Assembly: GCF_003287285.1 (NCBI RefSeq)
Contig: NZ_QMIG01000004.1
Location: forward strand, 1-64,000
DNA from: Phytoactinopolyspora halophila
GTDB lineage: Bacteria; Actinomycetota; Actinomycetes; Jiangellales; Jiangellaceae
DNA: 64,000 bases
Reading direction: 5' to 3'
In this document: positions 55,256-63,833 of the stretch, in pieces
Layout: the number at the start of each line of letters is the position of its first letter
Numbering within the stretch: the stretch's first letter is position 1
The notes under the pieces: model-generated
What the model saw: only the letters and a program-made list of their open reading frames with translations
Told to the model about the DNA's origin: nothing
The model's database searches: none
Position numbers and translations under genes: made by a program

Positions 55256-56188
55256 TCAGACGAACTGGTGCGTGAGGGTGTCCAGCGCCTGCTGCAGATC
55301 GTCCGGATACGGGGACTCGAATTCGGTCCACGCGCCCGACGACGGGTGTTCCAGCCCGAGCCGCACGGCGTGCAGCCACTGTCTCGACAGTCCCAGCCGG
55401 GATGCCAGCGTGGGATCGGCACCGTAGGTGAGATCTCCCACGCACGGGTGCCGCACGGCGCTCATGTGCACACGAATCTGGTGCGTGCGCCCGGTCTCCA
55501 ACCGGATCTCCAGCAAGCTCGCGGCCGGATGCGCTTCCAGGGTCGCGTAATGCGTCACGCTGGGCTTGCCTTCGGCTACCACGGCCCACCGGTGGTCGTG
55601 CTGGGGGTGACGCCCGATCGGCGCGTCCACGGTGCCGTGTGTCGGGTCCGGATGACCCTGGACGAGCGCGTGATACACCTTGTCCACGCCACGTTCGCGG
55701 AATTGGCGTTTCAACGACGTGTACGCGTGCTCGGACTTCGCGACGATCATGATGCCGCTAGTGCCGACGTCGAGCCGGTGCACGATCCCTTGCCGTTCTG
55801 CCGCTCCACTCGTGGAAACCCGGAAGCCGGCGGCGGCCAAGCCGCCGATCACGGTGGGGCCCGTCCAGCCCGGACTGGGATGCGCGGCGACGCCGACAGG
55901 CTTGTCCACGACGACGACATCGGCGTCGTCATGGACGATCCGCATCCCTTCCACGTGCTCGGGCACCACCTGCACGGGCGCCGGAGGATCGGGGAGCTCC
56001 ACCTCCAGCCAGCCCCCCGCCTGCACCCGGCTCGACTTGGGCTCGGCTACGCCGTCGACGAGCACGTGACCGTCCTGGACAAGCTCGACGGCCTTGCTGC
56101 GGGAGAAACCGAAGAGCCGGGCCAGAGCGGCGTCGAGTCGCTCCCCTTCAAGGCCCTCCGGCACGGGCAACGCACGCCGCTCACTCAC
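55256..56188 (-). CDS. rluD: RluA-family pseudouridine synthase, RluD type
   Basis: A 310-residue RNA-modifying enzyme. N-terminal S4 RNA-binding domain ([31 protein letters not shown]), then the catalytic domain with [19 protein letters not shown], catalytic Asp in [32 protein letters not shown]-type [27 protein letters not shown]. Likely modifies the 23S rRNA helix-69 uridines or a related site. GTG 56188 overlaps the lspA stop (GTGA), the usual lspA-rluD arrangement. Confidence 0.94.
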   Translation of the reverse strand: MSERRALPVPEGLEGERLDAALARLFGFSRSKAVELVQDGHVLVDGVAEPKSSRVQAGGWLEVELPDPPAPVQVVPEHVEGMRIVHDDADVVVVDKPVGVAAHPSPGWTGPTVIGGLAAAGFRVSTSGAAERQGIVHRLDVGTSGIMIVAKSEHAYTSLKRQFRERGVDKVYHALVQGHPDPTHGTVDAPIGRHPQHDHRWAVVAEGKPSVTHYATLEAHPAASLLEIRLETGRTHQIRVHMSAVRHPCVGDLTYGADPTLASRLGLSRQWLHAVRLGLEHPSSGAWTEFESPYPDDLQQALDTLTHQFV

Positions 56189-56742
56189 CGCTGTTCGGAC
56201 CCCGCTTCCCGCTCGCCCACGGTGGAGAACGCCACGCCCCGGAAGCTGAGCAGCGCGATCAGGATTGCCGCGCCGACGATCGCGGAGTCCGCGACGTTGA
56301 AAATGGGCCAGTTCGGCAACGCGATGAAGTCCACCACGTGGCCCCGCATGGGGCCCGGTTCCCGAAAGAGCCGGTCCGCCAGGGTGCCGCTCGCTCCACC
56401 CAGCAGCCCTCCGAGAGCCACCGCCCACATCGGGCTCGTCACCCGATGGCTGATCCACACGATCACCGCGATCACAGCGATCGCGATGATCGTGAGTACC
56501 AACGTGTGGTCGGTGAACATGCTGAACGCGGCGCCCGGGTTGCGGACCAGGCGGAACTGCAGGATCTCGCCGATGACGTCCACGACACGGCCATCACCCA
56601 GCGCGGAGACGGCCCATACCTTGGTCAGCTGATCCAGGCCCAGCACCGCCACGGCGATGGCGAGCAACATCGCCGTTCGACGGCGTGGCTTCCGGGGCCC
56701 CGCGGCGTCGTGGCTCAGCGACGCTCCTGCTGTTGTTTGCAT
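56185..56742 (-). CDS. lspA: Lipoprotein signal peptidase (signal peptidase II)
   Basis: A 185-residue aspartic protease with four transmembrane helices that removes signal peptides of lipoproteins. Motifs: [53 protein letters not shown] with the first catalytic Asp area, and [18 protein letters not shown] with the second. ATG 56742 overlaps the 3' end of the traR/dksA-type gene by 28 bp; GTG 56751 is an alternative; no clear ribosome site, suggesting coupling. It processes lipoproteins modified by lgt (14887). Confidence 0.94.
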   Translation of the reverse strand: MQTTAGASLSHDAAGPRKPRRRTAMLLAIAVAVLGLDQLTKVWAVSALGDGRVVDVIGEILQFRLVRNPGAAFSMFTDHTLVLTIIAIAVIAVIVWISHRVTSPMWAVALGGLLGGASGTLADRLFREPGPMRGHVVDFIALPNWPIFNVADSAIVGAAILIALLSFRGVAFSTVGEREAGSEQR

Positions 56743-57176
56743 GTCACGCACATTGTGGCACGTGGGAACGCCTGCAACCGAGCCTTGCCGATGGGATTGC
56801 CGCAGTTCTCGCAGATGCCGTACGTACCGTTGTCGATACGCTGCAACGCGCGCTCGATCTGCAGCACCGTCTCCCGGTGGCTCGCCGCGCGGGACAGCTC
56901 GTGCTCGCGTTCGAAGGCCTTGGTCCCGGTGTCGGCGGGGTCTTCACCGCCGCCATCGACACCACTCTTGAGTAGTTCGGCGATCTCGGTCTCGGTGTCG
57001 GAGATCTCCTCCCGGAGCCGGCTGGCATCCGACAGGAGCTCCGTGCGGACCTCCTCGAGCTCGTCCGGCGTCCACGGATCCTCGTCCGCACCCACCACCA
57101 GTGTTGCCGCATGTTCGTCCGAGGTCATCTGCTCCGCCCGAGCCGTCGCCTGCTTGCTGTCCGTGCGTTCGGCCAT
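56715..57176 (-). CDS. TraR/DksA-type zinc-finger protein
   Basis: A 153-residue protein. N-terminal acidic coiled-coil region (LEEVRTELLSDASRLREEISDTETEIAELL), then the DksA/TraR C4 zinc finger [29 protein letters not shown]. Family members insert a coiled coil in the RNA polymerase secondary channel; in actinobacteria the role is less clear. ATG 57176 gives the full protein; ATG 57128 with GGAG 3 bases upstream is an alternative. Followed by lspA (overlapping) and rluD. Confidence 0.9.
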   Translation of the reverse strand: MAERTDSKQATARAEQMTSDEHAATLVVGADEDPWTPDELEEVRTELLSDASRLREEISDTETEIAELLKSGVDGGGEDPADTGTKAFEREHELSRAASHRETVLQIERALQRIDNGTYGICENCGNPIGKARLQAFPRATMCVTCKQQQERR

Positions 57177-57410
57177 GCCTACGCACCCCCTGTTCTGCCA
57201 CGTGCCCGCCCACTCGTTGTCCGGGTCAGGTGAGGATAGATCTTTCCTTGCTCGCCTTCAACGAACCGCCCTCTCTCAGTGTCTTCACAGCTACGATCGT
57301 GCGGATCAGGCACGCCCGGACCCTGGAAGCGAGCGACTTGACCATGCATGCTACCCGCATTGCCTTGATCGACACCTTCTTCTGAGGGATCCAGCAATAC
57401 CAGCTCGGCA
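57177..57410. other. 234-bp spacer upstream of the TraR/DksA gene
   Basis: No convincing ORF or repeat. The segment 57225-57370 has lower GC than average (for example GAGGATAGATCTTTCCTTG and CACCTTCTTCTGAGG), which suits the promoter of the traR-lspA-rluD unit. No clear terminator hairpin follows the upstream DUF167 gene. Confidence 0.4.
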
Positions 57411-57692
57411 TCAATTCCCGGCATCGCCCGATGTCGCAGCGTCGCATAACGACTCGAACTGCGCACGTAATTCGTCGGGAATCTCGACCGTCTTGACCCG
57501 GCTTCTCGCTCCCGCGACGAGACGAACATCACGCCCGTGACAGCCCAGCGTTCGCACGAGCGCGTCCAGCGCCGCTCGCGTCGCCTTGCCGTCCACGGCC
57601 CGTTCGCGAACGGCGATCACGAGCGCGCCGGCGTGCCGCCCCCCGACACGCGGACGTGCCGAGCCGGGTTTCACCCGCACCGTGACTCGCAT
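57411..57692 (-). CDS. DUF167 (YggU family) protein
   Basis: A 93-residue conserved protein: VTVRVKPGSARPRVGGRHAGALVIAVRERAVDGKATRAAL is the DUF167 core, with ALVRTLGCHGRDVRLVAGARSRVKTVEI completing it. Function unknown. ATG 57692 is chosen since the domain begins there; GTG 57731 adds TVDSDVDKDTGV. It is divergent from the ileS T-box leader. Confidence 0.85.
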   Translation of the reverse strand: MRVTVRVKPGSARPRVGGRHAGALVIAVRERAVDGKATRAALDALVRTLGCHGRDVRLVAGARSRVKTVEIPDELRAQFESLCDAATSGDAGN

Positions 57693-57807
57693 GACTCCAG
57701 TATCCTTGTCGACATCGCTGTCGACCGTCACGTGGTGGAGCTAGCGGGAGGCGACGCGCCCGGATATCCGTGTGCTCCAGCCAGACGGCGATGCGTACAC
57801 TAGCCCG

Positions 57808-58076
57808 TGCGAGCAGGCGTGGATGGGGACGAGTAGCCCACGCGGACGGCCAGGAGCGAGCCGGGGATGGTGTGAGCCCGGTGGTACGAGCGTGCGTGAA
57901 CATCACCCCGGAGCCGCCGGAAGAACGGCACCCGGACATCGTCCGGGCGCCCAGTAGAACCGGCCGCACCTGAACGAAGCGGGCCGTGCTGTCGCGCGCG
58001 GCCAAGGAGGGTGGTACCGCGGGGTCATGCCTCGTCCCTCTGTCGAGCCCAGGACGACGGAGGATTCGGTGAGACG
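57808..58076 (+). promoter_or_regulatory. T-box riboswitch, isoleucine-specific, leader of ileS
   Basis: The T-box AGGGTGGTACCGCGG is at 58008-58022. Upstream stem I shows GGGGACGAGTAGCCC near 57824-57838, a distal loop around GGGGATGGTGTGAGCCC, and the specifier loop GAACATCACC with the Ile codon ATC at 57902-57904. After the T-box, CGTCC (58033-58037) can pair with GGACG (58052-58056) next to the GGAGG at 58059-58063, so uncharged tRNA-Ile probably frees the ribosome site (translational type, usual for actinobacterial ileS); there is no terminator with T-run. A possible -10 TACACT is at 57796-57801. Confidence 0.9.
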
Positions 58077-61000
58077 ATGAGTGAGGCCAGTACCCCGGAT
58101 ACCCCGGGAGCGCATACCTACCGGCCGGTCCCCGCGCAGGTGGACCTTCCGGCGATGGAACACGAGATCATCTCCTTCTGGCGGGACAATGACGTGTTCG
58201 CCCGCGTGCTCGAAGCGACCGAGGGCAAGCCGCCATGGACGTTCTATGAAGGCCCGCCCACCGCGAACGGCGCGCCCGGCACGCACCACATCGAAGCCCG
58301 CGTCTTCAAGGACATCTTCCCGCGCCACCGGAGCATGAAGGGCTACCACGTCGTCCGCAAGGCCGGCTGGGACTGCCACGGGCTTCCGGTCGAGATCGCA
58401 GTCGAGCAGGAACTCGGCCTGTCCTCGAAGAACGACATCGAGTCCTACGGCATCGCCGCATTCAACGAACGCTGCCGCGAGTCCGTCCAGCGGCACGTCG
58501 ACGCGTTCGAGGAAATGACCGAGCGGATGGGGTACTGGATCGACATGTCCCGGCCCTACCGCACCATGGACTCCTCGTACATCCAGAGCGTGTGGTGGTC
58601 ACTGAAGCAGATCTTCGACGCCGGGCTACTCGTCGAAGACCATCGCGTCGCGCCGTACTGCCCCCGGTGCGAGACCAGCCTGTCCTCGCACGAACTCGCG
58701 CTCGGCTACGAGACAGTGGCCGACCCCTCGGTGTACGTGCGGCTGCCCATCACCTCGGGCCCCTGGCAGGGACGGGCGTCGCTGCTGGTGTGGACGACGA
58801 CGCCGTGGACGCTGGTGTCGAACACCTCCGTGGCCGTCCACCCCGACGTCACGTACGTCGCCGCCACCGATTCCAGCGAGACACTGATCGTCGCCGAGAA
58901 GCTGTTCGATTCCGTTCTGGGCGAGGGCTGGACCGTCACCGACCGGTTCACCGGCGCCGAGATGGAACGGTGGGGCTATCAGCGGCCGTTCGAGCTGGTG
59001 GAATTGACCGACGGCGAGCACCCGGCTGGCGACGTCAACTACGTAGTCGTCGACGACTACGTCACCACCGACGACGGCACCGGCCTCGTCCACCAAGCCC
59101 CCGCGTTCGGCGCGGACGACCTGCGGGTGTGCCGGCGGTACGGATTGCCCGTGGTCAACCCGGTACGGGCGGACGGGACGTTCGGCGCGGACGTGCCACT
59201 CGTCGGCGGCCAGTTCTTCAAGCACGCCGACACCGCGCTCACCCGCGACCTCGAAGAGCGCGGGCTGATGTTTCACCACACCCAGTACGAGCACGAGTAC
59301 CCGCACTGCTGGCGCTGCCATACGCCGCTGCTGTACTACGCGCAGCCGTCCTGGTACATCCGCACCACCCAGTTCAAAGACGCGCTGCTGCGCGAGAACG
59401 AGAAGACGAACTGGTACCCGGACACCATCAAGTGGGGCCGCTACGGCGAATGGCTGCGCGGCAACGTCGACTGGTCGCTCTCCCGGAATCGCTACTGGGG
59501 CACGCCACTGCCGATCTGGCGAAACGACGAGGATCCCTCCCACCTCGTGTGTGTGGGCTCCTTGGCGGAACTGTCCGAGCTGGCCGGGACGGATCTGTCG
59601 AATCTCGACCCGCACCGCCCGTTCGTCGACGACATCACCTTCACGCTGGACGGAGTGCCAGGGACGTTCCGCCGCGAGCCGTACGTCATCGACGCGTGGT
59701 ACGACTCCGGTTCGATGCCGTTCGCGCAGTGGGGCTACCCGCACGCCCCCGGCAGCACGGAAGCGTTCGAGAACGCCTACCCGGCACAGTTCATCTGCGA
59801 GGGGATCGACCAGACACGTGGCTGGTTCTACACGCTCATGGCCGTGGGTACCGCGGTGTTCGGCCGCTCGTCATACGAGAACGTCCTGTGCCTGGGCCTG
59901 CTCCTCGCCGAGGACGGCCGCAAGATGTCCAAACATCTGGGCAACGTGATCGAGCCCTTCCCGCTCATGGACGACCACGGTGCCGACGCCGTGCGCTGGT
60001 TCATGGCCGCACACGGGTCGCCGTGGCAGGCACGCCCTCTCGGCCCGACGGTGCTCGGCGAGATCGTGCGCAAGGTATTGCTGACGTACTGGAACACCGT
60101 CTCCTTCCTGTCGCTGTACGGGCGCACATCGGGCTGGAGCCCGGGCGACGGCGCACCGGCCGTGGATCAGCGGCCGGTGCTCGACCGCTGGGCGCTGAGC
60201 GAGCTGAACCGGCTCGTGGCCGATGTCGACGCCGCGCTCGATGCCTACGACACCCAACGCGCCGGCAGCCGGCTGGCCACATTCATCGACGACCTGTCGA
60301 ACTGGTACGTGCGACGCTCCCGTCGCCGCTTCTGGGACGGCGACCCGGCCGCGCTGGCGACGCTGCACGAGTGCGTGGAGACGCTGACCCGGCTCCTCGC
60401 TCCGATCACGCCGTTCATCACCGAGCGGGTGTGGCAGGACCTCGTCGTCGCGGTCGATCCGTCCGCTGCCGCGTCCGTGCACATGGCGTCGTGGCCGGAG
60501 CCGGACACCGCCCTGGTCGACGACCAGCTGGCCGAGGAAGTCGCCTTGACCCGGCGACTCGTCGAGCTCGGGCGGGCAGCCCGCGCGGAATCGAAGATCC
60601 GTACCCGCCAGCCGCTGGCCCGCGCGCTCGTGGGTGCCTGGGGGTGGGACCGGCTGCGCGGCGAGCTTCGCGCCGAGATCGCCGACGAGCTGAACGTCAC
60701 CGAGGTCATGTCGTTCTCCGAGGCCGCCTCGTCAGGAGCGTCCGGTGATGCTGGCGATGCCGGTGAGGCGGGCCATCCGGCTGCCGCCGGAGGGTCGCCC
60801 GGCACCGCCCAGGCAGGCGATACCGCCCAAACAGGCGATCCAGACGACGCGGGCAGTGCCCTGCTCGACGTCTCGGCCAAGGCGAACTTCCGCTCCCTGG
60901 GCAAGCGCTACGCGAAGGACACCCCCAAGGTCGCCGCGGCGATCGCGGAGACGGACGCGGCCGAGCTGGCGGCGTCGCTGCGCGCCTCCGGATCGGCCAC

Positions 61001-61409
61001 GCTCACCGTCGAGGATGTCGGCGACGTGGTGCTCAGCCCGGAAGACGTGGTGATCACCGAGACGCCACGGGAAGGCTGGGCGGTCGTGCGCGAGGGCGAG
61101 ACGGTCGCGCTCGACTTGACGCTGACCGACGAGCTGGTGCGAGCAGGTCTCGTGCGCGAAGTGATCCGCCTGATCCAGGAAGCACGCAAGGCCAGCGGCT
61201 TCGATGTCGCCGACCGGATCGAGCTGGCCTGGTCCGCGTCGCCCGACGCCGGCCAGCTCGACCAGGCCGTACGCGAGCACCAGCAACTGCTCGCGGACGA
61301 GGTGCTCGCCGTATCCGTGCACGACGAGCTTCACGCCTTGGACGGTGAAGCAGACCACACCGATGAGGGCTTGGGCTTCACCTTCCGGCTACGCCGGGCC
61401 ACCCGCTAG
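58077..61409 (+). CDS. ileS: Isoleucyl-tRNA synthetase, with an extra low-complexity segment
   Basis: A 1110-residue class I synthetase. The HIGH-equivalent is in GPPTANGAPGTHHIEARVFKD; WDCHGLPVEIAVEQELG; editing (CP1) domain with LLVWTTTPWTLVSNTSVAV and DDGTGLVHQAPAFG; KMSKS-equivalent GRKMSKHLGN; tRNA-binding VWQDLVV region after. About residues 882-922 (EAASSGASGDAGDAGEAGHP ... AGS) are a Gly/Ala/Asp-rich insertion before the conserved VSAKANFRSLGKRYAKDTPK; relatives have a short link there. The long form with PxANGxPGxHH is the type 2 family that often shows mupirocin resistance (family knowledge). ATG 58077; controlled by the T-box leader. Confidence 0.95.
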   Translation: MSEASTPDTPGAHTYRPVPAQVDLPAMEHEIISFWRDNDVFARVLEATEGKPPWTFYEGPPTANGAPGTHHIEARVFKDIFPRHRSMKGYHVVRKAGWDCHGLPVEIAVEQELGLSSKNDIESYGIAAFNERCRESVQRHVDAFEEMTERMGYWIDMSRPYRTMDSSYIQSVWWSLKQIFDAGLLVEDHRVAPYCPRCETSLSSHELALGYETVADPSVYVRLPITSGPWQGRASLLVWTTTPWTLVSNTSVAVHPDVTYVAATDSSETLIVAEKLFDSVLGEGWTVTDRFTGAEMERWGYQRPFELVELTDGEHPAGDVNYVVVDDYVTTDDGTGLVHQAPAFGADDLRVCRRYGLPVVNPVRADGTFGADVPLVGGQFFKHADTALTRDLEERGLMFHHTQYEHEYPHCWRCHTPLLYYAQPSWYIRTTQFKDALLRENEKTNWYPDTIKWGRYGEWLRGNVDWSLSRNRYWGTPLPIWRNDEDPSHLVCVGSLAELSELAGTDLSNLDPHRPFVDDITFTLDGVPGTFRREPYVIDAWYDSGSMPFAQWGYPHAPGSTEAFENAYPAQFICEGIDQTRGWFYTLMAVGTAVFGRSSYENVLCLGLLLAEDGRKMSKHLGNVIEPFPLMDDHGADAVRWFMAAHGSPWQARPLGPTVLGEIVRKVLLTYWNTVSFLSLYGRTSGWSPGDGAPAVDQRPVLDRWALSELNRLVADVDAALDAYDTQRAGSRLATFIDDLSNWYVRRSRRRFWDGDPAALATLHECVETLTRLLAPITPFITERVWQDLVVAVDPSAAASVHMASWPEPDTALVDDQLAEEVALTRRLVELGRAARAESKIRTRQPLARALVGAWGWDRLRGELRAEIADELNVTEVMSFSEAASSGASGDAGDAGEAGHPAAAGGSPGTAQAGDTAQTGDPDDAGSALLDVSAKANFRSLGKRYAKDTPKVAAAIAETDAAELAASLRASGSATLTVEDVGDVVLSPEDVVITETPREGWAVVREGETVALDLTLTDELVRAGLVREVIRLIQEARKASGFDVADRIELAWSASPDAGQLDQAVREHQQLLADEVLAVSVHDELHALDGEADHTDEGLGFTFRLRRATR

Positions 61410-61421
61410 GCCGCTATGGCC

Positions 61422-61489
61422 ACTTCTTGGGCCTGCGGAACGTCCAGGACCAGATGTGGGCCTCTGGAGGTTCCACAGGCCCAAGAAGT
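61422..61489. terminator. Bidirectional hairpin between convergent ileS and gdh
   Basis: Arms 61422-61445 (ACTTCTTGGGCCTGCGGAAC...) and 61466-61489 pair at 22 of 24 positions around a 20-nt loop. Located just after the ileS stop and before the gdh stop, so a two-way terminator is the natural reading; no T-run is present. Different in sequence from families A and B. Confidence 0.7.
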
Positions 61490-61530
61490 CGCCTCTGGCG
61501 TGCTGCTCGTAGATGGAGAGGGAGCGTGCC

Positions 61531-62784
61531 TCACAGGTAGCCGCGCAGCTTCGCGGCAGTGGCGACGCGCTCGACCGCGATCTGAAAGGCCGACTGCCGC
61601 TGCGTCATGTTCTCCTTCGCCGCGCGCTCCTGAACCGCTGTATAGGCCGCCGCCATGTGCCGGTAGAGCTCGTCGTTGACCTGCTTCTCCGACCACTTGA
61701 ACTCTTGCAGGTTCTGGGTCCACTCGAAGTACGACACCGTGACACCGCCAGCGTTGACGAGAATGTCCGGCAGGACGTCGATGCCGCGATCAGCCAGGAT
61801 GTCGTCAGCATCCGGCGTGACGGGGTGATTGGCAGCTTCGAGGATCATGCGGGCCGAAACCTGATCGGCATTGGACGCGGTGATCACTTCGCCCAGGGCG
61901 GCGGGGATCAGCACCGTCGCATCCAGCGTGACGAGCTCCTCGTTGGTGATCGCATCCGTGCCGGGAGTGTCGACGACGCTGCCGGTCTCGCGCATCTGCG
62001 TATCAACGGCGTCGATGTCCAGACCACCACCGGAATAGATACCGCCGTAAGCGTCACTGACCGCCACCACGCGGAAGCCCTCATCAGCGGCGAGGCGAGC
62101 TGCCCAGGACCCGACATTGCCGTAGCCCTGGATGGCGACGCTCACATCCTCGGGCCGCCAGCCATGATCGGCTGCCGCCTTGATGAGCACCATGATCGTG
62201 CCACGTCCGGTGGCCGCGTCCCGGCCCTTCGAGCCGCCGAGCTCCACCGGCTTGCCCGTGACAATGGCCGGTGTGTGACCGTTCTTGCGCCCGTACTCGT
62301 CCATCATCCACGCCATGGTCTGGGCGTCGGTGTTGACGTCCGGCGCCATGATGTCGCGGCGTTCGCCGATGACATAGCTCACCTGCGACATGTAGCGCCG
62401 AGACATCCGCTCGGCCTCGCCCTCGGACAGCGTGTTCGGGTCCACCTGCACACCGCCCTTGGCCCCGCCGAATGGAACGTCGACGAGCGCCGTCTTCCAC
62501 GTCATCAACGACGCCAGCGCCCGCACCTCGTCGAGATCGGCGTGCTGGTGAAAGCGCACACCACCTTTGTACGGACCGCGGGCACCGTTGTGTTGGACCC
62601 GATAGCCGTACACCGTGCGCATGCCCCCGTCGCGCGACCGCAGCGGTACCTGCACCCGGATCTCCCGGTAGGTACCAGCCAGCAGTTCCCGCGTCGTGTC
62701 CTTCAGACCGAGCTGATCAGCCGCGCGGTGGAAGCACGCCGTCACGGCCTCGAACGGCGTGAGCTTCGTGCTCTCCGATGCCAT
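61531..62784 (-). CDS. gdhA: Glutamate dehydrogenase (Glu/Leu/Phe/Val dehydrogenase family)
   Basis: A 417-residue amino acid dehydrogenase: YGYRVQHNGARGPYKGGVRFHQHADLDEVRAL with the 2-oxoglutarate/ammonium-binding lysines, VDVPFGGAKGGVQVDP with the catalytic Lys, DIMAPDVNTDAQTMAWMMDEYG, nucleotide-binding VAIQGYGNVGSWAARL, and PDILVNAGGVTVSYFEW. Glutamate as substrate is the usual assignment, cofactor uncertain. ATG 62784 overlaps the divIVA stop (TGATG), so it is co-translated with divIVA, an unusual partner for a metabolic gene. With gltBD it gives two routes between 2-oxoglutarate and glutamate. Confidence 0.93.
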   Translation of the reverse strand: MASESTKLTPFEAVTACFHRAADQLGLKDTTRELLAGTYREIRVQVPLRSRDGGMRTVYGYRVQHNGARGPYKGGVRFHQHADLDEVRALASLMTWKTALVDVPFGGAKGGVQVDPNTLSEGEAERMSRRYMSQVSYVIGERRDIMAPDVNTDAQTMAWMMDEYGRKNGHTPAIVTGKPVELGGSKGRDAATGRGTIMVLIKAAADHGWRPEDVSVAIQGYGNVGSWAARLAADEGFRVVAVSDAYGGIYSGGGLDIDAVDTQMRETGSVVDTPGTDAITNEELVTLDATVLIPAALGEVITASNADQVSARMILEAANHPVTPDADDILADRGIDVLPDILVNAGGVTVSYFEWTQNLQEFKWSEKQVNDELYRHMAAAYTAVQERAAKENMTQRQSAFQIAVERVATAAKLRGYL

Positions 62785-63788
62785 CAACGTTGGTCATCGT
62801 CGAGCAAGCTGGCAACCGATCGCAGCGATCCCCCCGTCTGGGTTACCGACGCACCTTCACCGCCAGCCTGTCCCTGCTGGCCCGAGCCACTGCCGTCCGA
62901 CTGCGGCTCGTCCTGCTCCGGATACTGCTCCGGGTACTGTTCCGGATATTGCTCCGGGTACTGCTCCGGATATTGCTCCGGGTACTGCTCAGGCTGCTGC
63001 TGGTTCTGGTGCTGGTTCTGATGTAGCTGCTGCACCTCGTCTTCGTGCGGCTGCAGCTGCGGAGGATGCTGCTGCTGCGCCGGAGCGAGCTCGGATTCGT
63101 CGCGCTCCGTCTCTTCAGCCCCGCCCATCTCGAGCTTGCGTAGCTCGTTCTCCAGGTAGGACTTCAGCCGGCTGCGGTATTCACGCTCGAACGCACGGAG
63201 TCCTTCGAGCTGGCGCTCCAGATCGGCCCGCTCGGTCTCGAGCTTGCCGAAGGCCTGTGCCCTACGCTTCTGGACCTCCTGGTCGATCGATTCCGCACGC
63301 TGGCGCGCGTCTTGCTCGAGCTTGGCCGCCTTCGCCTTAGTTTCGGCGTCAAGCTTCTCGGCACGACTGCGAGCCTCGTTGATCAACCGATCCGCCTCGG
63401 TCTTGGCATCCGCCACCAGCTCATCCGCCGTCTTCTGGGCGAGAGCGAGAACCTTGGCCGCCGCATCGCTGGGCTGGCCGCTACCGGAGCCCTGCCCTTG
63501 CGATTGGGCTTGCTGGGCGGCCGCCGCCGGCGGTGCCGCCGACGGTGGAGATTGCGGGGCTTCGGCCTGGCGCGGAGCAGCCTGGACCGGCTCGGCCGAC
63601 CCAACCGCACCCGAACCACGGGTCACGGCGGCGAGCTTGTCACGAAGCTCGTCGTTCTCGCGCTGCAATCGCGCGAGCTCGGCCTCGACTTCGTCCAGGA
63701 ACTCGTCGACCTCCTGCATGTCGTAACCTTCACGCAGGCGGACCGTTGTGAACTCCTTGTTCTGGACAGCCTCAGGCGTCAGTGGCAT
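62784..63788 (-). CDS. divIVA: DivIVA/Wag31-type polar growth protein with PEQY repeats
   Basis: A 334-residue coiled-coil protein that marks poles and directs tip growth in actinobacteria. N-terminal DivIVA motif MPLTPEAVQNKEFTTVRLREGYDMQEVDEFLDEVE; Pro/Ala/Gln linker (about 60-105); long coiled coil AAKVLALAQKTADELVADAK to YRSRLKSYLENELRKLE. The C-terminal tail is Gln/Pro-rich, with six PEQY units plus PEQD encoded by 12-bp tandem repeats, then a Gly/Ser segment and SLRSVASLLDDDQR. Longer than typical (about 260-300). ATG 63788 has GAGGTGACGTT. Next to yggT upstream, the usual dcw-region tail; gdh follows with TGATG overlap. Confidence 0.93.
   Translation of the reverse strand: MPLTPEAVQNKEFTTVRLREGYDMQEVDEFLDEVEAELARLQRENDELRDKLAAVTRGSGAVGSAEPVQAAPRQAEAPQSPPSAAPPAAAAQQAQSQGQGSGSGQPSDAAAKVLALAQKTADELVADAKTEADRLINEARSRAEKLDAETKAKAAKLEQDARQRAESIDQEVQKRRAQAFGKLETERADLERQLEGLRAFEREYRSRLKSYLENELRKLEMGGAEETERDESELAPAQQQHPPQLQPHEDEVQQLHQNQHQNQQQPEQYPEQYPEQYPEQYPEQYPEQYPEQDEPQSDGSGSGQQGQAGGEGASVTQTGGSLRSVASLLDDDQR
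62910..62993. repeat. 12-bp tandem repeats encoding PEQY in divIVA
   Basis: Seven 12-bp units of the form (A/G)TA(C/T)TG(C/T)TCCGG in alternating variants, from 62910 to 62993. They encode PEQYPEQY... and the final PEQD. The units differ mostly at third positions, so selection on the amino acid sequence, and possible copy-number change between strains, are both plausible. Confidence 0.9.
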
Positions 63789-63833
63789 AACGTCACCTCG
63801 AATGTGAGCAGCGTCGAGAGTCACCGTACCGCG

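Noticed and set aside
62910-62993. Possible CRISPR-like array from regular 12-bp units
   Set aside because: No spacers; the units are contiguous codon repeats inside divIVA.
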